A stretch of 64,000 nt of DNA, taken from contig NC_068557.1 of NCBI RefSeq assembly GCF_022201045.2, positions 1,550,001-1,614,000 on the forward strand. The letters are read 5' to 3'. A program made the position numbers and the translations under genes. The notes beneath the pieces were generated by a model. It was not told where the DNA came from. It worked only from the letters and a program-made list of their open reading frames with translations, and searched no databases. This document shows, piece by piece, positions 22,401 through 43,989 of this stretch. The stretch comes from Citrus sinensis (Eukaryota; Streptophyta; Magnoliopsida; Sapindales; Rutaceae). Within the stretch, counting starts at the first letter, position 1. The number at the start of each line of letters is the position of its first letter.

Positions 22401-22475
22401 AATTCAAGAGAGCACAAAATTTTAAAATAACGCTTATTTAAAATAATCAAGTGGATATTGATTTTATGTGAGAAA

Positions 22476-22533
22476 AAAATATTGTGGCAACCTTGAGAAC
22501 ATTTAAAATTTAAATTTTATTTGTGCATCATCT
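22476..22533. repeat. 58-bp direct repeat, left copy
   Basis: Starts AAAATATTGTGGCAACC and ends TTTGTGCATCATCT. It is identical to 25528-25585 over 58 bp as far as I can read. The two copies bracket the gag-like insertion exactly. It is much longer than the 4-6 bp target duplication of an LTR retrotransposon. Confidence 0.95.
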
Positions 22534-25527
22534 GTTGATGTGAGATTCTGGTTACTCTTTCTACCACGACCAGGATCTCTGCTCAATCAACTCGACCACG
22601 ATTAGGATCTCTTCTTGTAAGGCTTCTTCTCCAGAGGTTCCTACGTACATAGAAACAGGTCAGAGCACGCCGGTTGTTTTCCCAGCGTAAACCCTCCGAC
22701 GCTCAAGTCAGATATGAAGGTTTTATATTCCTGGGAACGTTAGCCACTAATCTTAAGGCTTCTTTTTGGTATCGATTGTTGAATGCTTTCTTTATCTTAG
22801 TTTTCAGTATCAAAAGTAACCCTTTTACCTTCGTTGGCTGCCTTTTTATAGGCTTCTCCTGAATTCAGACATTCCCTCCATTCACGCCAGTTATCCTCCC
22901 ACCTCCCGAAAGTGGATGCTCCGTTTCTGTAATCGTGGGTGGTTGCTTGGCCTTCGTGCCTTGATTCTCGGGTTGGAGAGCACGTCTCGCCAACTTCCGT
23001 TGATCGGGTCTCCTAGCCTCAACCATTAGCAGGAGGCTCAACCATTAGCAGGAGACCGACCTCGCCGATGGCGTATTCATGGACGAGTAGAATATTCCTA
23101 CTCTTGTTCTCCTGCCATCAGACTTCTGCAAGATATACCTGTTCGTGGGAACCCTGCTAATAGTTATCTGCTCATCACGGCTGGTCTCGTCGAAGTACAT
23201 CCCTCAAACACCGGTCCCCTAGTTTCTGGTGTTGGGTAACGTAGTGAGCCGACAGTGGAAACTCAACGGTTCTGGCTTGCGCGGGGTAGGAAAAGGCTGC
23301 CAAGAGTCATGTCGCATTTAATTGCGGATGAGGTGATGTGGCAGAGATCTACCCCTTCGTTTGAATTTCAAACGGACGGTTATGAAACTCTTGGGATTTG
23401 CGCCATTAAATGATGGCAACCCAAGAGTTTGTTCTGCATCAGGAAAACCCAAAACCCCCAAAAGAGAGATTCGTCATTTTCTCCATTTCTGTCTCTCCGG
23501 CGAATGAGTCTCGGCATAAAAGCTTCCATCTGTGTCTCTCTCCGACTGAGCCACTACTTCCGGTATTACTTCTATTTCCTCGGTCTTGGATAGTTGTAGA
23601 TAATTTCTTTTCTCTCTGTTTTGGTTGGGTAGTAGTTGATGGTGGTGCTCTGATTATAGTTTAGGGAATGTCAAAAGGAAAGGAGAAGGTCATTGAGATT
23701 GATGACGACGAGTTAGACTTCTTGCCTAGTCTGCTCGCCGACTCTGCTTTTGACCCCGGGATCCCCTTAGAACCCCTTAGACCTAGTGTTGCAACTAGTG
23801 CTTAGAGGATGTCCCCCCAAGTAACCTCCTCAACCGATAATAGCGACGATGATGGTTCTTCTGGTTCGGAAGACACTTTGAGTGAAGATCAAGGAAATAA
23901 TTTTGGTGAGATGTCCTCACCAGGAACATCGCGACTAGATAGGAGGAGCACAATAGGAGGTAGAGCTCTATCACAGAATTACGTTATTGATTTTATGACG
24001 TGCTCGACCACAGTAGATGAGGTAGTTAGTCTCCGGGCTAGACACGACATTCCTGATGATATTCCCTTTAGGATACCAGGAAAAAAAGGATACCCCTAGC
24101 CGACCTCCTAGGGGTATGTTACTCTGTTTCTAGATAGCTTTAAACTTGGGCTAAGGTGCCCCATACAACCCTACTTTGCCCGAATACTCAATGGGTTGAA
24201 TTTAACTCCTGGTCAACTGAACCCCAATGGGTGGTAGGTACTTTCTGGTCTGTTCATATTGTGGGACAGATGTTGCCAAAGCGAGCCAACAGTTGACGAG
24301 GTGAAGCACCTGTACTAGCTAAAGAGCAGTCCCAAAGATGCTGGCTGGTATTACTTTCAGTCTAGTACCAAGACCAGGAAACCCATAACTGAGCTTCCAA
24401 CTGGTGGTGGTGGGACTTGGAAGAAAAAATTCTTTTTTGCTGGGGGTCCATGGGGTCAGGATTACCGCGTCCCACCCCGTTTCGTGGTCCCAGGTTGCCT
24501 GCTCGCTTTAGATGTCTTGTCTCCATAGTGGTTCTCATTTTGCTGTATTTTCTCTAACCCAATATCCGTTCGCATTGCAAGTTCCTAGGGTGTGCACTAC
24601 CAGCTTAAACCGGAGCCGCTCAAGCGGGTCGAAGCTGTGCTTGCCAATTCCTGCACGAACTGAGAGCTGCTAACCACTTACAACTTACTTGAATCTCGTT
24701 TGGTGTCCACTGGCCCTGGGATGGAGGACGCTGTGATCGGGGCTCTGAATCGGAAACGTTCTCGACCTCATACTGCTAAGCAAGACCAGAACAAGGACGC
24801 TCCCACTGCGAAGCGGGTGAACATTTTGCAGCAGGTTCCTTCCTTGAAGACTCTACCACCTCATCCTGCCAAAGTCGGAGAAACTAGTGGAGCAGCCACT
24901 GATCCCGCTTCCTCTTCTCCTCTAGTCGGGCCGATATCTCATTTATCTAACAATCGAGCAGAGCATTTGGTCCCCTATATCAACGAGTTTTCTAAACTCG
25001 TGAGCAAGAAGGACCTGGAGGAATTCGACGGCAGCACCCTGGGTGAGCTGGTGGGGGCCATGCAGTATAACGCTTTTCACCTCGGCTGCATGGCCACCTA
25101 CTATAAGGCCAATGCTGGCCGCTATGACCGGAAGATGAAGGAGGACATTCACTCGGCGAAGACCAAAGCTGATGCTGTCGAGAAAAAAAACAGGAGACTT
25201 GAACCTCGAGAATTTGAAGTTGATAGAGCGAGAATCTCTTGCTCAAGCAAAGGCTATTACTCTCGAGGAAGAGCTGACTAATGTCAAGGAGGATCTGCAA
25301 AGGCAGAAGGTTATGTACGAGGCTCAGCTCGACTCTCTTCGTGATTCCCACCAGGTTCAAGTCGAGAACTTGGAAAAGGAAGTTGACAACCAATACGACC
25401 AGGGACTTCGGCATTCCTATCGTTGCATCATGGCCATCCTTGGGAAGTAGCACCCTGATCTGAAGATGGATGACCTTGCTGCTGGTGTTGCTCAACACAT
25501 GGATGAGGAGGCAGTAAAAGAGGATTT
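22534..25527 (+). mobile_element. Truncated, degenerate retroelement with gag-like reading frame
   Basis: A 3-kb block of clearly different composition (less AT-rich than its surroundings) between two 58-bp host repeats. It opens TGTTGATGTGAGATTCTGG (the TG shared with the host repeat edge), as an LTR might, and runs about 1.1 kb before coding sequence. Internal short repeats include CTCAACCATTAGCAGGAG twice in tandem at 23018-23054. It ends abruptly inside the gag-like frame, so a 3' part and any second LTR are missing. No protease, reverse transcriptase or integrase is present. Confidence 0.75.
23668..25510 (+). pseudogene. Gag-like protein of the plant 'putative gypsy-type transposon' family, broken
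   Basis: From the ATG at 23668 the frame reads MSKGKEKVIEIDDDELDFLP, hits a stop near 23803, then continues in frame (SSTDNSDDDGSSGSED, then VDEVVSLRARHDIPDDIPF), and hits further stops at about 24100. Beyond these the same frame still shows FLDSFKLGLRCPIQPYFA and LNLTPGQLNPNGW, the core pattern of the plant family known as transposase (putative) gypsy type. The second half (24700-25510) gives a basic linker and a coiled coil (LEEELTNVKEDLQRQKVMYEAQ), joined by a frameshift near 25180. At least four breaks show it is long dead. Function in the living element is probably gag-like and structural. I infer the family from the motif pattern only. Confidence 0.65.
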
Positions 25528-25585
25528 AAAATATTGTGGCAACCTTGAGAACATTTAAAATTTAAATTTTATTTGTGCATCATCT
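25528..25585. repeat. 58-bp direct repeat, right copy
   Basis: Second copy of the 22476-22533 sequence, beginning within AGGATTTAAAATATTG and followed by TCTGTTTATTTC. It marks the right end of the insertion. Confidence 0.95.
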
Positions 25586-26060
25586 TCTGTTTATTTCTAT
25601 AATAAACACAAGATCAAATTATATTCTCTTGGCACCCCAACTACAGGACCAGATGAGATCTCGATACACCTTATGCTGCAATGCTACCAACTTAATTTTG
25701 GCGGGCTTTAGCCTGAATCCATTACCTTGATTTCCAGGTAGTAATTGATCATGATTACTATTCAAATATACAATCAATTGTAATTGATTAATCTAATTTC
25801 ATAAGGGTTCCGTCGTCTCCTCACTAGAAGTCAAACTTTTAGATAAAAATAATTAAACTCTTCTTTCAACGTTGAATAAATTGTACTGTTTCTTTTTTTC
25901 AGTATTTAAAGAACCACAATTTTTGGTAATAAATTAAACATGTGATTATGTGAAGGTTGAATAGAATATGTTAGGTGTCCTTTTCCATGCCATTCAGCCT
26001 ATTTTATTCCTCTATATCATGCCAAATACGAAGCAAACTACTGGCAAACCACACTCAGTT
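25586..26060. other. Promoter-side spacer of the beta-glucosidase gene
   Basis: 475 bp between the right 58-bp repeat and the beta-glucosidase ATG. AT-rich. An alternative in-frame ATG at 26019 lies just upstream of the chosen start. I see no confident TATA box. Confidence 0.4.
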
Positions 26061-33504
<7,444 letters not shown>

Positions 33505-34470
33505 GAGGATATGATAATTAATTATGTTCAGCACATGATTTTTTTCTGAATGTCGTGCAACCCGCAGGATATGGATTTCTGGCCTTCAATTCTTCAAATA
33601 TACTAGATAACTTATTCATATAACTACGTTGCAGTAATTCGGAGATTTATTTAATTGCTGTACTAATATAGAAAGCCTTGCTACTTTGTTAGATAACGAT
33701 CACGGGCCCTTGTTACCAGACAGTGCTTGTTCCAATCGTTGGAGAGTTGGTTATGATCTTTTGTAGAAGATAATGGGTTTAATTCTTTCTTACTCAAGGT
33801 CAAGGACTAACTCAAAAACTGAGAGTTGTCCAATTTTTTATAACTAATTCAAAACACTCTCAGTTAAGTTTCAGATCCTAGATACTTTTAAAAGATAGTG
33901 TCGGCTCAATGAAGAGCATTTTAAATTTCTCTGTTATGAAAGAACTAACATCATCCAGTAAATAAAAGTATGTTGATGACATGATCGTAATTAATATCGA
34001 ACCCAAATTACTTTCGTGATTAAGAACAAAAATGGTGGTCAATAAGAGAACCAACACGTGTTGCCAGCGTCCGGTGGTTGTCAGGGAGCGGTACCGACGC
34101 GTGTCCCCATTTTTTTTTTTTTTATTTAGAAAGTAATTAACTAAGATATCTATTTATTTTTAAAAAATATATTTGTTTCCTAGAAGATGAAAATGTCAAG
34201 ATCTTAAAAGATTTTGGCGTTCAATACACACAAGGAAAAAAAGCACTTCCGCTTGGCAGTTGCACCTTTATTTTTACGCCTTCACTTGCACTTGAATCGT
34301 GATCCATGAAGGACACGTCTATCTCAGTCCCTCCGAAATAAAAAATAGAATAAAATAACTAATAATTTTCCTCTTTTGAAACTATTTCAATTGCTTAGAT
34401 TAGTACGCCATTGACCTGCGTATTCGTTTAAAGAAGTGTTAGCACAATTTGAATAATTATATATGCATTT
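33505..34470. other. Spacer downstream of the beta-glucosidase gene
   Basis: Holds the 3' UTR of the beta-glucosidase. I see no gene or element in it. Confidence 0.5.
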
Positions 34471-34690
34471 TTATTTATTTATTATATTATTATTTATTAA
34501 CTATCAATCATATAAATATATTTATTTAAATAAAAGATTCGATGAAGAGAGAATCTTAATGTTACACGTTGCAATAAAAGATTATTTATTTATTATATTT
34601 TTATTTATTAACTCTGGATTATTGTATATAAATATATTTATTCAAATTAAAGATTGAAAGAATTCTAATCTTACTAGACATTGTAATAAA
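34471..34690. repeat. Imperfect tandem duplication, two units of about 110 bp
   Basis: The unit beginning TTATTTATTTATTATATT and containing TATAAATATATTTATT then AAAAGATT occurs at about 34471-34580 and again at 34582-34690, with small changes and indels. AT-rich and noncoding; an open frame across it is accidental. Confidence 0.7.
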
Positions 34691-34762
34691 GAGTAAGAGT
34701 AATAAATTGACGTATTGATATATAATTGGTTGGGTGATTTCTATAACTACCTACTTTATTAA

Positions 34763-34964
34763 GAGTAATGATAGAGCCACAAACTCTTGTACAAACTTAT
34801 TTTATACAAACTGACGTGGCATTAATTCATTGGTTGAATGAAAATATAAATTAATAAAAACAAATCATGTGGGCCAAGTGATATTTAATTCAACCAATCT
34901 TATCATGCCACATCAATTTGTACAAAATAAGTTTGTACAAGAGTTTGTGGCTCTATCATTACTC
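34763..34964. mobile_element. Miniature inverted-repeat element with 9-bp target duplication
   Basis: 202-bp element. Its terminal inverted repeats begin GAGTAATGATAGAGCCACAA and run about 75 bp with few mismatches. CTTTATTAA flanks it on both sides (34754-34762 and 34965-34973), a perfect 9-bp target duplication. A 9-bp duplication is the mark of Mutator-like elements, so I assign it to that group as a non-coding derivative. The matching ends suggest a fairly young insertion. Confidence 0.85.
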
Positions 34965-35231
34965 CTTTATTAATTACATATTTATATGTTTTTATCTAAC
35001 CAAGAATATATTTACACATCAGTTTGTATCCCATTGCTAATATACATATAAGCAATGACGTTCAAACAGGAAAAAAATAAAAAAAATTGATAGACACTAA
35101 TAGAATCAATGTTAAGACCGATTTAGTTTGTACTAACTCAATTGAAAAATAGGATAAACTGACGCTGATTTCACCTTATTTTTGTCGGCCCTAGTTCTTT
35201 CAGCACTTTTGTCCCTCAAGTAGCATTCTTC

Positions 35232-35239
35232 TATATATA
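35232..35239 (+). promoter_or_regulatory. Likely TATA box of the terpene synthase pseudogene
   Basis: TATATATA about 66 bp upstream of the ATG at 35305, a usual plant spacing for a short leader. Confidence 0.5.
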
Positions 35240-35304
35240 CACCACAAATTGCTTCAAATACTACTTTCTGTTTCTTGCTTTCTAGCAATTAATTAGACTT
35301 GAAA

Positions 35305-37415
<2,111 letters not shown>

Positions 37416-37546
37416 TATACATATACTGTGTATCTATTTCGTATAGTTTCTATATTAATTCCTTGTATAAAGCTGTAATATTAGTGCTGCTGATACAACT
37501 CTGCAACTCTAAGTTTATATCATAGATCTACACTTTTCGAGTAAGT

Positions 37547-37717
37547 GTTGACTCCAGCAAAGAAGCAAAAAAAATTGAAATTAATTGAGAAACATAGATT
37601 GCAGGAGAGGCGGAGAGAGAAGAAGAAGAAATATTTGCCATTCCATTGCTTTGTATGACGTGTTCCCCTGTACATATATCTTTTACCCCTCAACATTACA
37701 CGTGTAACTAACCAACA
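37547..37717 (-). repeat. 3' LTR of the old Ty3/gypsy element (candidate)
   Basis: On the minus strand it begins TGTTGGTTAGTTACACG and ends GGAGTCAACA, giving terminal TGTTG/CAACA inverted repeats over 171 bp. It follows directly on the integrase frame, whose last codons run into it, as is common in plant gypsy elements. The partner 5' LTR is not in the window. Confidence 0.55.
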
Positions 37718-38913
37718 ACGTAATGATTCTTAAAAAAATAGTCACAATAAACTAACAAAACCACAGTTGCCATCTTTCCCACTCTCTTTGTGCCTTCTTG
37801 AATATTCCTTAGGTAAATGTAATCTTTGAGGTATGTTGGTGCCCTGCGCATACGAGCTGGAACTTTTATGTGCTCCTCGACCAGCTGGGCTTCTTCCTCT
37901 GTTTCAAGTGCTGACTTGTCATTACTCTCGGGCAAGGTTGTATCATTCCCCATCCCTTGAGAATTTACCTTGTCCTCAAGGTGAAGCTCGAGATATAACT
38001 TGCAGAACTCATCATAAGCCTCCTAAGTAGAATTTTTGGGGGCACAATCAAACCATTGCACCAAAACTTGACGAAGCTCTTTCCCTTGTTTAAGTACTGA
38101 GTGCTCAGCACAAATAACTATAGGAGAATAAAGGGGCTTGTTGTTCACACTTATAGGAGGTAGTGATTGAATATTAACATGAGAATCCCCAACATAAGGT
38201 TTGAGTAAGGATATATGGAAAACATGGTGAATTTTGCTGCTAATGGGCAATTCTAATTTATAAGCAACAGAACCAATCCGCTCCAATATCCGAAATGGCC
38301 CATAGTAGTGCTTTGCCATCTTGTAAGAAGTGCGGTTGGCAATAGTTGATTGCCTATAAGGTTGCAGGCGTACCAGCAGTTTGTCACCCACCTGCAGTTG
38401 CAATTCCCTTCGATGCTTGTTAGCTTTTTGTGCTATTCGGTGCTGAGCTTTATGTAAGTTTGCTATCAAACAACACAATAATTCATCTCTTTCTAACAGC
38501 AGGTCTTCTAATGCTTGGATTGAAGTAGAGCCCTTGCAATAGCTAGGAATGGTAGGAGGTAATCGTCCATAAAGAGCCTGGAAAGGTGTCATTCGCAAGC
38601 TACTATGATAACTGGTGTTGTAACAAAACTCGACCCATCCTAAAAAGGTTGACCAAGACTGAGGTTTGTCTTGAGTAAAGGCTCGAAGATATTGCTTGAG
38701 GCCACGGTTTACCACCTCGGATTGGTCATCGGTCTGTGGATGATAAGTGGTACTGTGGCGTAAGGTGGTGCCACTCAATTCAAATAATTTTTGCCAAAAA
38801 TGGCTCATGAATATTGGATCTCGGTCTGAAATGATTGAATTGGGAAAACCAAGTAATTTGATTACTAATTCAGTTAATAACATGGTTGTCTTGTGGGCTG
38901 TGAACTGAGATGG
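37708..38913 (-). pseudogene. Old Ty3/gypsy integrase and chromodomain, downstream half
   Basis: Minus-strand frame with the second and third catalytic acidic residues of the integrase core (ISDRDPIFMSHFW and a QSEVVNR block), the GPF/Y-type module (YYGPFRILERIGSVAYKLELP) and a chromodomain region (VLVQWFDCAPKNST then EAYDEFCKLYLE). Between these last two blocks, the chromodomain's expected Trp codon is a TAG. The frame then goes on to RRAPTYLKDYI and ends near 37708. The 5' part of the integrase continues at 44376 on the other side of the nested element: this half starts at SQFTAHK and the other ends at SAHFGALP. Chromodomain-bearing gypsy elements (chromoviruses) use it to target chromatin. 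Confidence 0.85.
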
Positions 38914-39303
38914 TGATGAAGAGTAGGAATCCATATTATACTAGGATTAGTTTCCTTATTAACTAAAGTTTAAGACTTTTAAATTCCTTTCTAATTTAGA
39001 ATTTTGTTTCCCTTTCAATTTAGGATTTTGTTTTACTTCATGAATTAGGATAATTACTACTACTATAAATAGCTCCCTCTTGTAGCCTTTGAGAGCAGAG
39101 AATTTGGAGTTCAATAATATTTTAATTTTCAAATCTCTTTGTGAGTATTTGAACAGTTAATTCTTGGTATTCTGCGGAATCAACAAGTCTTAATCTCTAA
39201 ATTCGCGGTATTCTTTTGAATCAACGTGAATTTAGTTGTTCTTTTGTTCCGGTATTCTCTAAAATTAACGGAATATTTTGAACATTAAACTTCCGCTGCA
39301 TCA
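38914..39303 (+). repeat. 5' LTR of the young Ty3/gypsy element
   Basis: 390 bp, TGATGAAGAG to GCTGCATCA. It matches 43977-44375 with about four substitutions and one 9-bp indel by my reading. It contains a TATA box (CTATAAATAG at 39063-39072). Confidence 0.95.
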
Positions 39304-39305
39304 GT

Positions 39306-39318
39306 TTGGTATCAGAGA
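39306..39318 (+). other. Primer binding site (initiator tRNA-Met type)
   Basis: TTGGTATCAGAGA follows the 5' LTR by two bases and matches TGGTATCAGAG, the complement of the initiator tRNA-Met 3' end used by most plant gypsy elements. Confidence 0.85.
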
Positions 39319-39618
39319 CAAAACCTGGTATTACTCATCTAATCCCATCTACCACCAAACGTTTTCCTTTCTCCTTTTTGTTTTTTTCCGTTTAGTTTAA
39401 AATAAAAACAAAAAAACGAAAAAAAACACCACTTTTTCAGACAAACCACCACCACTATTTTACCAACCCAAAATCTTTTAGATCCACCCACCCTTACTCG
39501 ATTTCTGACCACCATCATCGGCAATCTAAAACTTTTTGCTTAATTACAGTTTCGGCCTAAAATTTTTATTTACTTTCAGTTTAACCCCACTACCTTTTTA
39601 AACTCGAAATTGAAAAAA

Positions 39619-42600
39619 ATGCCTCCAAGAAAAGCTCGTGATGCTCATACTACAACTTACAATCAAGAAGATGTTTCGAAAGATGAATCCCTGGCTAGTA
39701 TGACAGCCAGAATTGATATATTAGCTGCACAAATGGCACGAATAGCAGAGTTACTTGACGAACGCCATTGTACTCCAGAACGTGAAGACAAATCAAGTGG
39801 AAGCTTTGCTAACCCATTCTCTGGGCGTCGACCTAGAACTGAGTCTATTGATGACAGAAGATGGGAATCTGGGTTGAGAATTGACATTCCCGAATTTCAA
39901 GGAAGTGGCCGACCTGAAGAATTATTAGACTGGATTAACGCCATTGAGGAAGTTTTCAAATACAAAGAAGTTCTTGAAAATAAACTAGTTTTGCTTGCTG
40001 CAACTCGATTTCGTGGAAGAGCAGCAGCTTGGTGGCAACAAACTAAGCTCACAAGGATTAGGCAAGGCAAAAAGAAGATTGATTCTTGGGAAAAGTTCAA
40101 GAAGCACTTGCGTGGAGCATTCTTGCCTCATAATTACGCCAAACTGTTATACCAACAGCTACAGAATTTAAGGCAAGGTAATCGATCAGTGGATGATTAC
40201 ACTACAGAATTCCATTGGTTGGTGGCACGCAATGACTTGACAGAGACAGCAGAACAACAGGTTTCCCGCTACATTGGAGGCCTACGATCTCAATTTCAAG
40301 ACCAATTAAATTTACTTGACCCATACTCTGTTTCAGAGGCACACCAACAAGCCTTGCAGTTGGAGAATCAATTTAGTCGACGTACTAATGACTCAAGCTT
40401 TCGGGGTGCTCGAAGTATTGTTCGTGATAATTCAAACCCGACTTCCCAATTTCGTAATTTCACACCTCCAAATCCTCCAAATAAAACTAGTAAACCTAGT
40501 GAAATCGGTCAAAGCAGCAAAACTCAATCCTCGGGTTCGGGATTACGCTGTTTTAATTGCGGAGAAAATGGGCACCGAATGACAGAATGTAAAATGGGAG
40601 GAAAATATGGTAAAGGCTTATTCGTAAGCACAAAGGAAAGTGAAGACTACCAGGAGGAAGAAACTGAAGAGTTCGCTGTAGAGCCAACTTTTGATAGTAG
40701 TGGTAGCGCTCAATCTGTTGAAGAACATGGTGATAGCGGGCCAATGTTGATCGTGAACCGCACATTCTTCACTCCTAAAGGTCAAGACAAAGACAAGTGG
40801 CTACGACAAAATATCTTTCAGACTACTTGCACAATCGGGGGTAAAATATGTCGTATGGTCATAGACTCAGGCAGTTGCGAGAATGTCATTTCGAAAGAAG
40901 CCATAACAAAGTTAAATTTAAAGACAGAACCTCATCAAACTCCATACAAGCTCACATGGCTGAAGAAGGGAAATCAAGTGACAGTATCGAAACGTTGCTT
41001 AGTTTCCTTATCCATTGGTTCAATTTATAAAGACAAAATTTGGTGTGATGTTGTGGCTATGGATGCTTGTCATCTATTACTGGGTAGACCTTGGCAATAT
41101 GATCGAAACGTAGTACATGATGGGAAGAGAAATACCTACAGCTTTATGTTTAACAACACCAAGATCGTTCTCCTACCTAACAAGGAGTTTACTCTCCAGC
41201 AAGACTTGGGTAATTATTTGTTAGGCAAGAAGCAATTTATAGATGTTGTATCAGAGACAAAGAAAGTCTACATTTTATTGGGAAAAAAGAGTAACGGTGA
41301 TTCTAAGATTCCTGAAGTTGTGACACCTATTCTGGCAGAATTTCAAGATTTATTCCCCAATGAGCTACCACAGGGTTTACCACCTCTTCGGGATATACAA
41401 CACCAAATTGATTTGGTACCAGGTTCTACGTTACCAAATCGACCTCATTATCGTATGAGTCCTACAGAACATGAAGAATTAAGGCGCCAAGTGGAAGAGT
41501 TACTAGAAAAGGGATTTATTCGTGAAAGTCTTAGTCCCTGTGCAGTTTCTGCTTTATTGACTCCAAAGAAAGATGGTTCTTGGAGGATGTGCGTGGACAG
41601 TCGAGCTATCAATAAAATTACAGTTTTATATCGTTTTCCAATCCCTCGATTAGATGACTTGTTAGATCAACTCAGTAGAGCAACAATTTTTACCAAACTT
41701 GATTTGAAGAGTGGCTACCATCAAATTCGAATACGGTCTGGAGATGAATGGAAAACAGCTTTTAAAATTCGCGAAGGGTTATACAAGTGGTTGGTAATGC
41801 CGTTTGGCTTATCCAATGCTCCGAGTACTTTTATGCGAGTCATGAATCAAGTTCTTCGCCCTTTCATTAGAAAGTTTGTGGTTGTTTACTTCGATGATAT
41901 ACTTATATATAACACCAGTCACGAGTTACATCTACAACATTTGAGAGAAGTGCTTTAAGCCTTAAGAGCAGCAAGTTTATACACAACAGTAAACAAGTGT
42001 ATTTTCTTAACAGAGAAAGTATTATTTTTGGGATATGTGGTGTCGAAGGATGGTATATCTGTTGACCAATCAAAAGTGGATGCTATTCAAGATTGGCCTC
42101 AACCAACTACTTTATCCGCCACCAGAAGTTTCCATGGATTGGCCTCTTTTTACAGGCGATTCATTCCTCATTTCAGTACTATTATGGCACCAATCACGGA
42201 TTGTATGAAAGGAGGACAATTCTCTTGGACAGAGACAGCTACTAAGGCATTCAAGATTATCAAAGAAAAATTGATTACTGCCCCAGTACTTGCCCTACCA
42301 GATTTTTCGCTCACTTTTGAGGTACATTGTGATGCTTCTAAGGTCGGCATTGGAGCTGTTCTTAGCCAACAGGGTAAGCCTATAGCTTATTTCAGTGAGA
42401 AGTTAAATAGAGCAAAGGCACACTACAACACTTGTGACGTGGAATTTTATGCAGTAGTCCAAGCGTTAAAACATTGGCGACATTATCTAATTCATAAAGA
42501 CTTTGTTTTATACACTGACCATGCCGCGTTAAAATACCTCAATAGTCAAGACAAGCTCTCGCACAGACATGCCACGTGGACAACATTCCTTCAACAATTT

Positions 42601-43989
42601 ACTTTTGTGGTGAAGCATACCTCTGGTGAATCCAACCGGGCAGCAGATGCACTTAGTCGACGAACTTCTTTATTGACACAGATGCATAATCGAGTTCTCG
42701 GATTTGACACATTTCGAGAGTTATATGCTTCTGATCCTTACTTTGCTCCTATATTAGAAGACGTTGTTGCAGGGTTTCGCTCAGATTATCATTTACATGA
42801 TGAATTCCTTTTCAAGAGTAATTAGTTGTGTGTTCCTGACTCCAGTTTGAGATTGAAAATCATTTCAGAGTTACATAACGAAGGGCACATGGGTCGTGAC
42901 AAAACTCTGGCTCTAATCGCCAACACTTATTTTTGGCCTACTATGAGGCGTGAAGTCTATCACTATGTCGAGACTTGTCGCATTTGTCAAGTTTCCAAGG
43001 GTGCAGCAACTAATGCTGGATTATATATGCCGCTGCCGATTCCAACACAACCTTGGGCTGACATTAGCATGGATTTTGTTTTGGGATTACCCCGCACTCA
43101 GAGGGGTATGGATTCAATATTTGTTGTTGTTGACCGATTCTCAAAAATGGCTCACTTCATTACTTGCAAGAAGACTACAGACGCTTTGACTGTTGCTCGC
43201 CTATTCTTCAAGGAAATCTATCGATTACATGGTTTACCAAGTTCTATAGTATCTGACCGGGATACACAATTTCTTAGCCATTTTTGGAAGACATTATGGA
43301 AGTTGACTAATACTCGCCTGAATTTTAGTAGTGCTTACCACCTACAAACAGATGGTCAAACTGAAGTTGTCAACCGCTCTTTAGGAAACCATCTACGTAA
43401 TCTAGTTAGCGATAACTTGAAGATGTGGGATCAGAAGTTATATCAAGTCGAGTTTACTTATAACCGTGCAGTTAAGCGTAGTACTGGTTTAAGCCCTTTT
43501 CAGGTGAATTACGGATATAATCCACGAGCTCCTATCGACTTGGCTCCAATTCCAGATTTAGTTCGCAAAAGCGGTAAAGCAGAAGACTTTATTGAGCAGC
43601 TTCAGAAGATTCATGAAACTACGCAAGAGTCTTTGAAACAGACGACCGAAGGTTATAAAATTATGGCAGACAAAAAGCGTCGACCTTTAAAGTGTCGACC
43701 TTTAGAATTTCAAGTAGGAGATCTTGTTTGGGCTATCCTAACTAAAGATAGATTCTCAGTTGGTGAGTACAACAAGCTTTCTGCCAGGAAAATTGGCCCT
43801 TTGGAGATTATCGAGAAGATAAATCCTAATGCATACAGATTAAAGCTTCCTAGTCATATCTGCACCGCAGATGTCTTTAATGTCAAGCATCTTATTCCTT
43901 ACAGAGGTGATCATGATGAAGATATTATTGCTGACAATCCAAATTCGAGGGCGAATTCTCTTCACCCTGGGGGGAATGATGAAGAGTAG
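39619..43989 (+). pseudogene. Gag-Pol polyprotein of the young Ty3/gypsy element, two nonsense codons
   Basis: One continuous frame of 1457 codons from the ATG at 39619, broken only by TAA at 41956-41958 and TAG at 42823-42825; reading frame is kept across both. Order: gag ([17 protein letters not shown]), CCHC zinc knuckle ([14 protein letters not shown] near 40550), aspartic protease ([12 protein letters not shown] near 40860), reverse transcriptase with YFDDIL at 41888, RNase H (DASKVGIGAVLSQQGKPIAYF near 42330), integrase with its HHCC zinc finger (HNEGHMGRDKT to CRICQ), the acidic core (MDFVLGLP, VSDRDTQF) and a GPL/AY module. The protease-RT-RH-integrase order makes it Ty3/gypsy. I see no chromodomain. 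The end overlaps the 3' LTR by 13 bp. Both stops can be C-to-T changes of Gln codons. It could not make a full polyprotein now. Confidence 0.93.

Noticed and set aside
24992..25498. 168-codon minus-strand frame in the gag-like fragment
   Set aside because: It is antisense to the coiled-coil region of the element, which has family motifs on the plus strand.
39610..39618. Upstream start of the gag-pol frame
   Set aside because: It is a TTG codon; the first ATG is at 39619. The frames restarting at 42028 and 42826 are also TTG and are just the continuation after nonsense codons.
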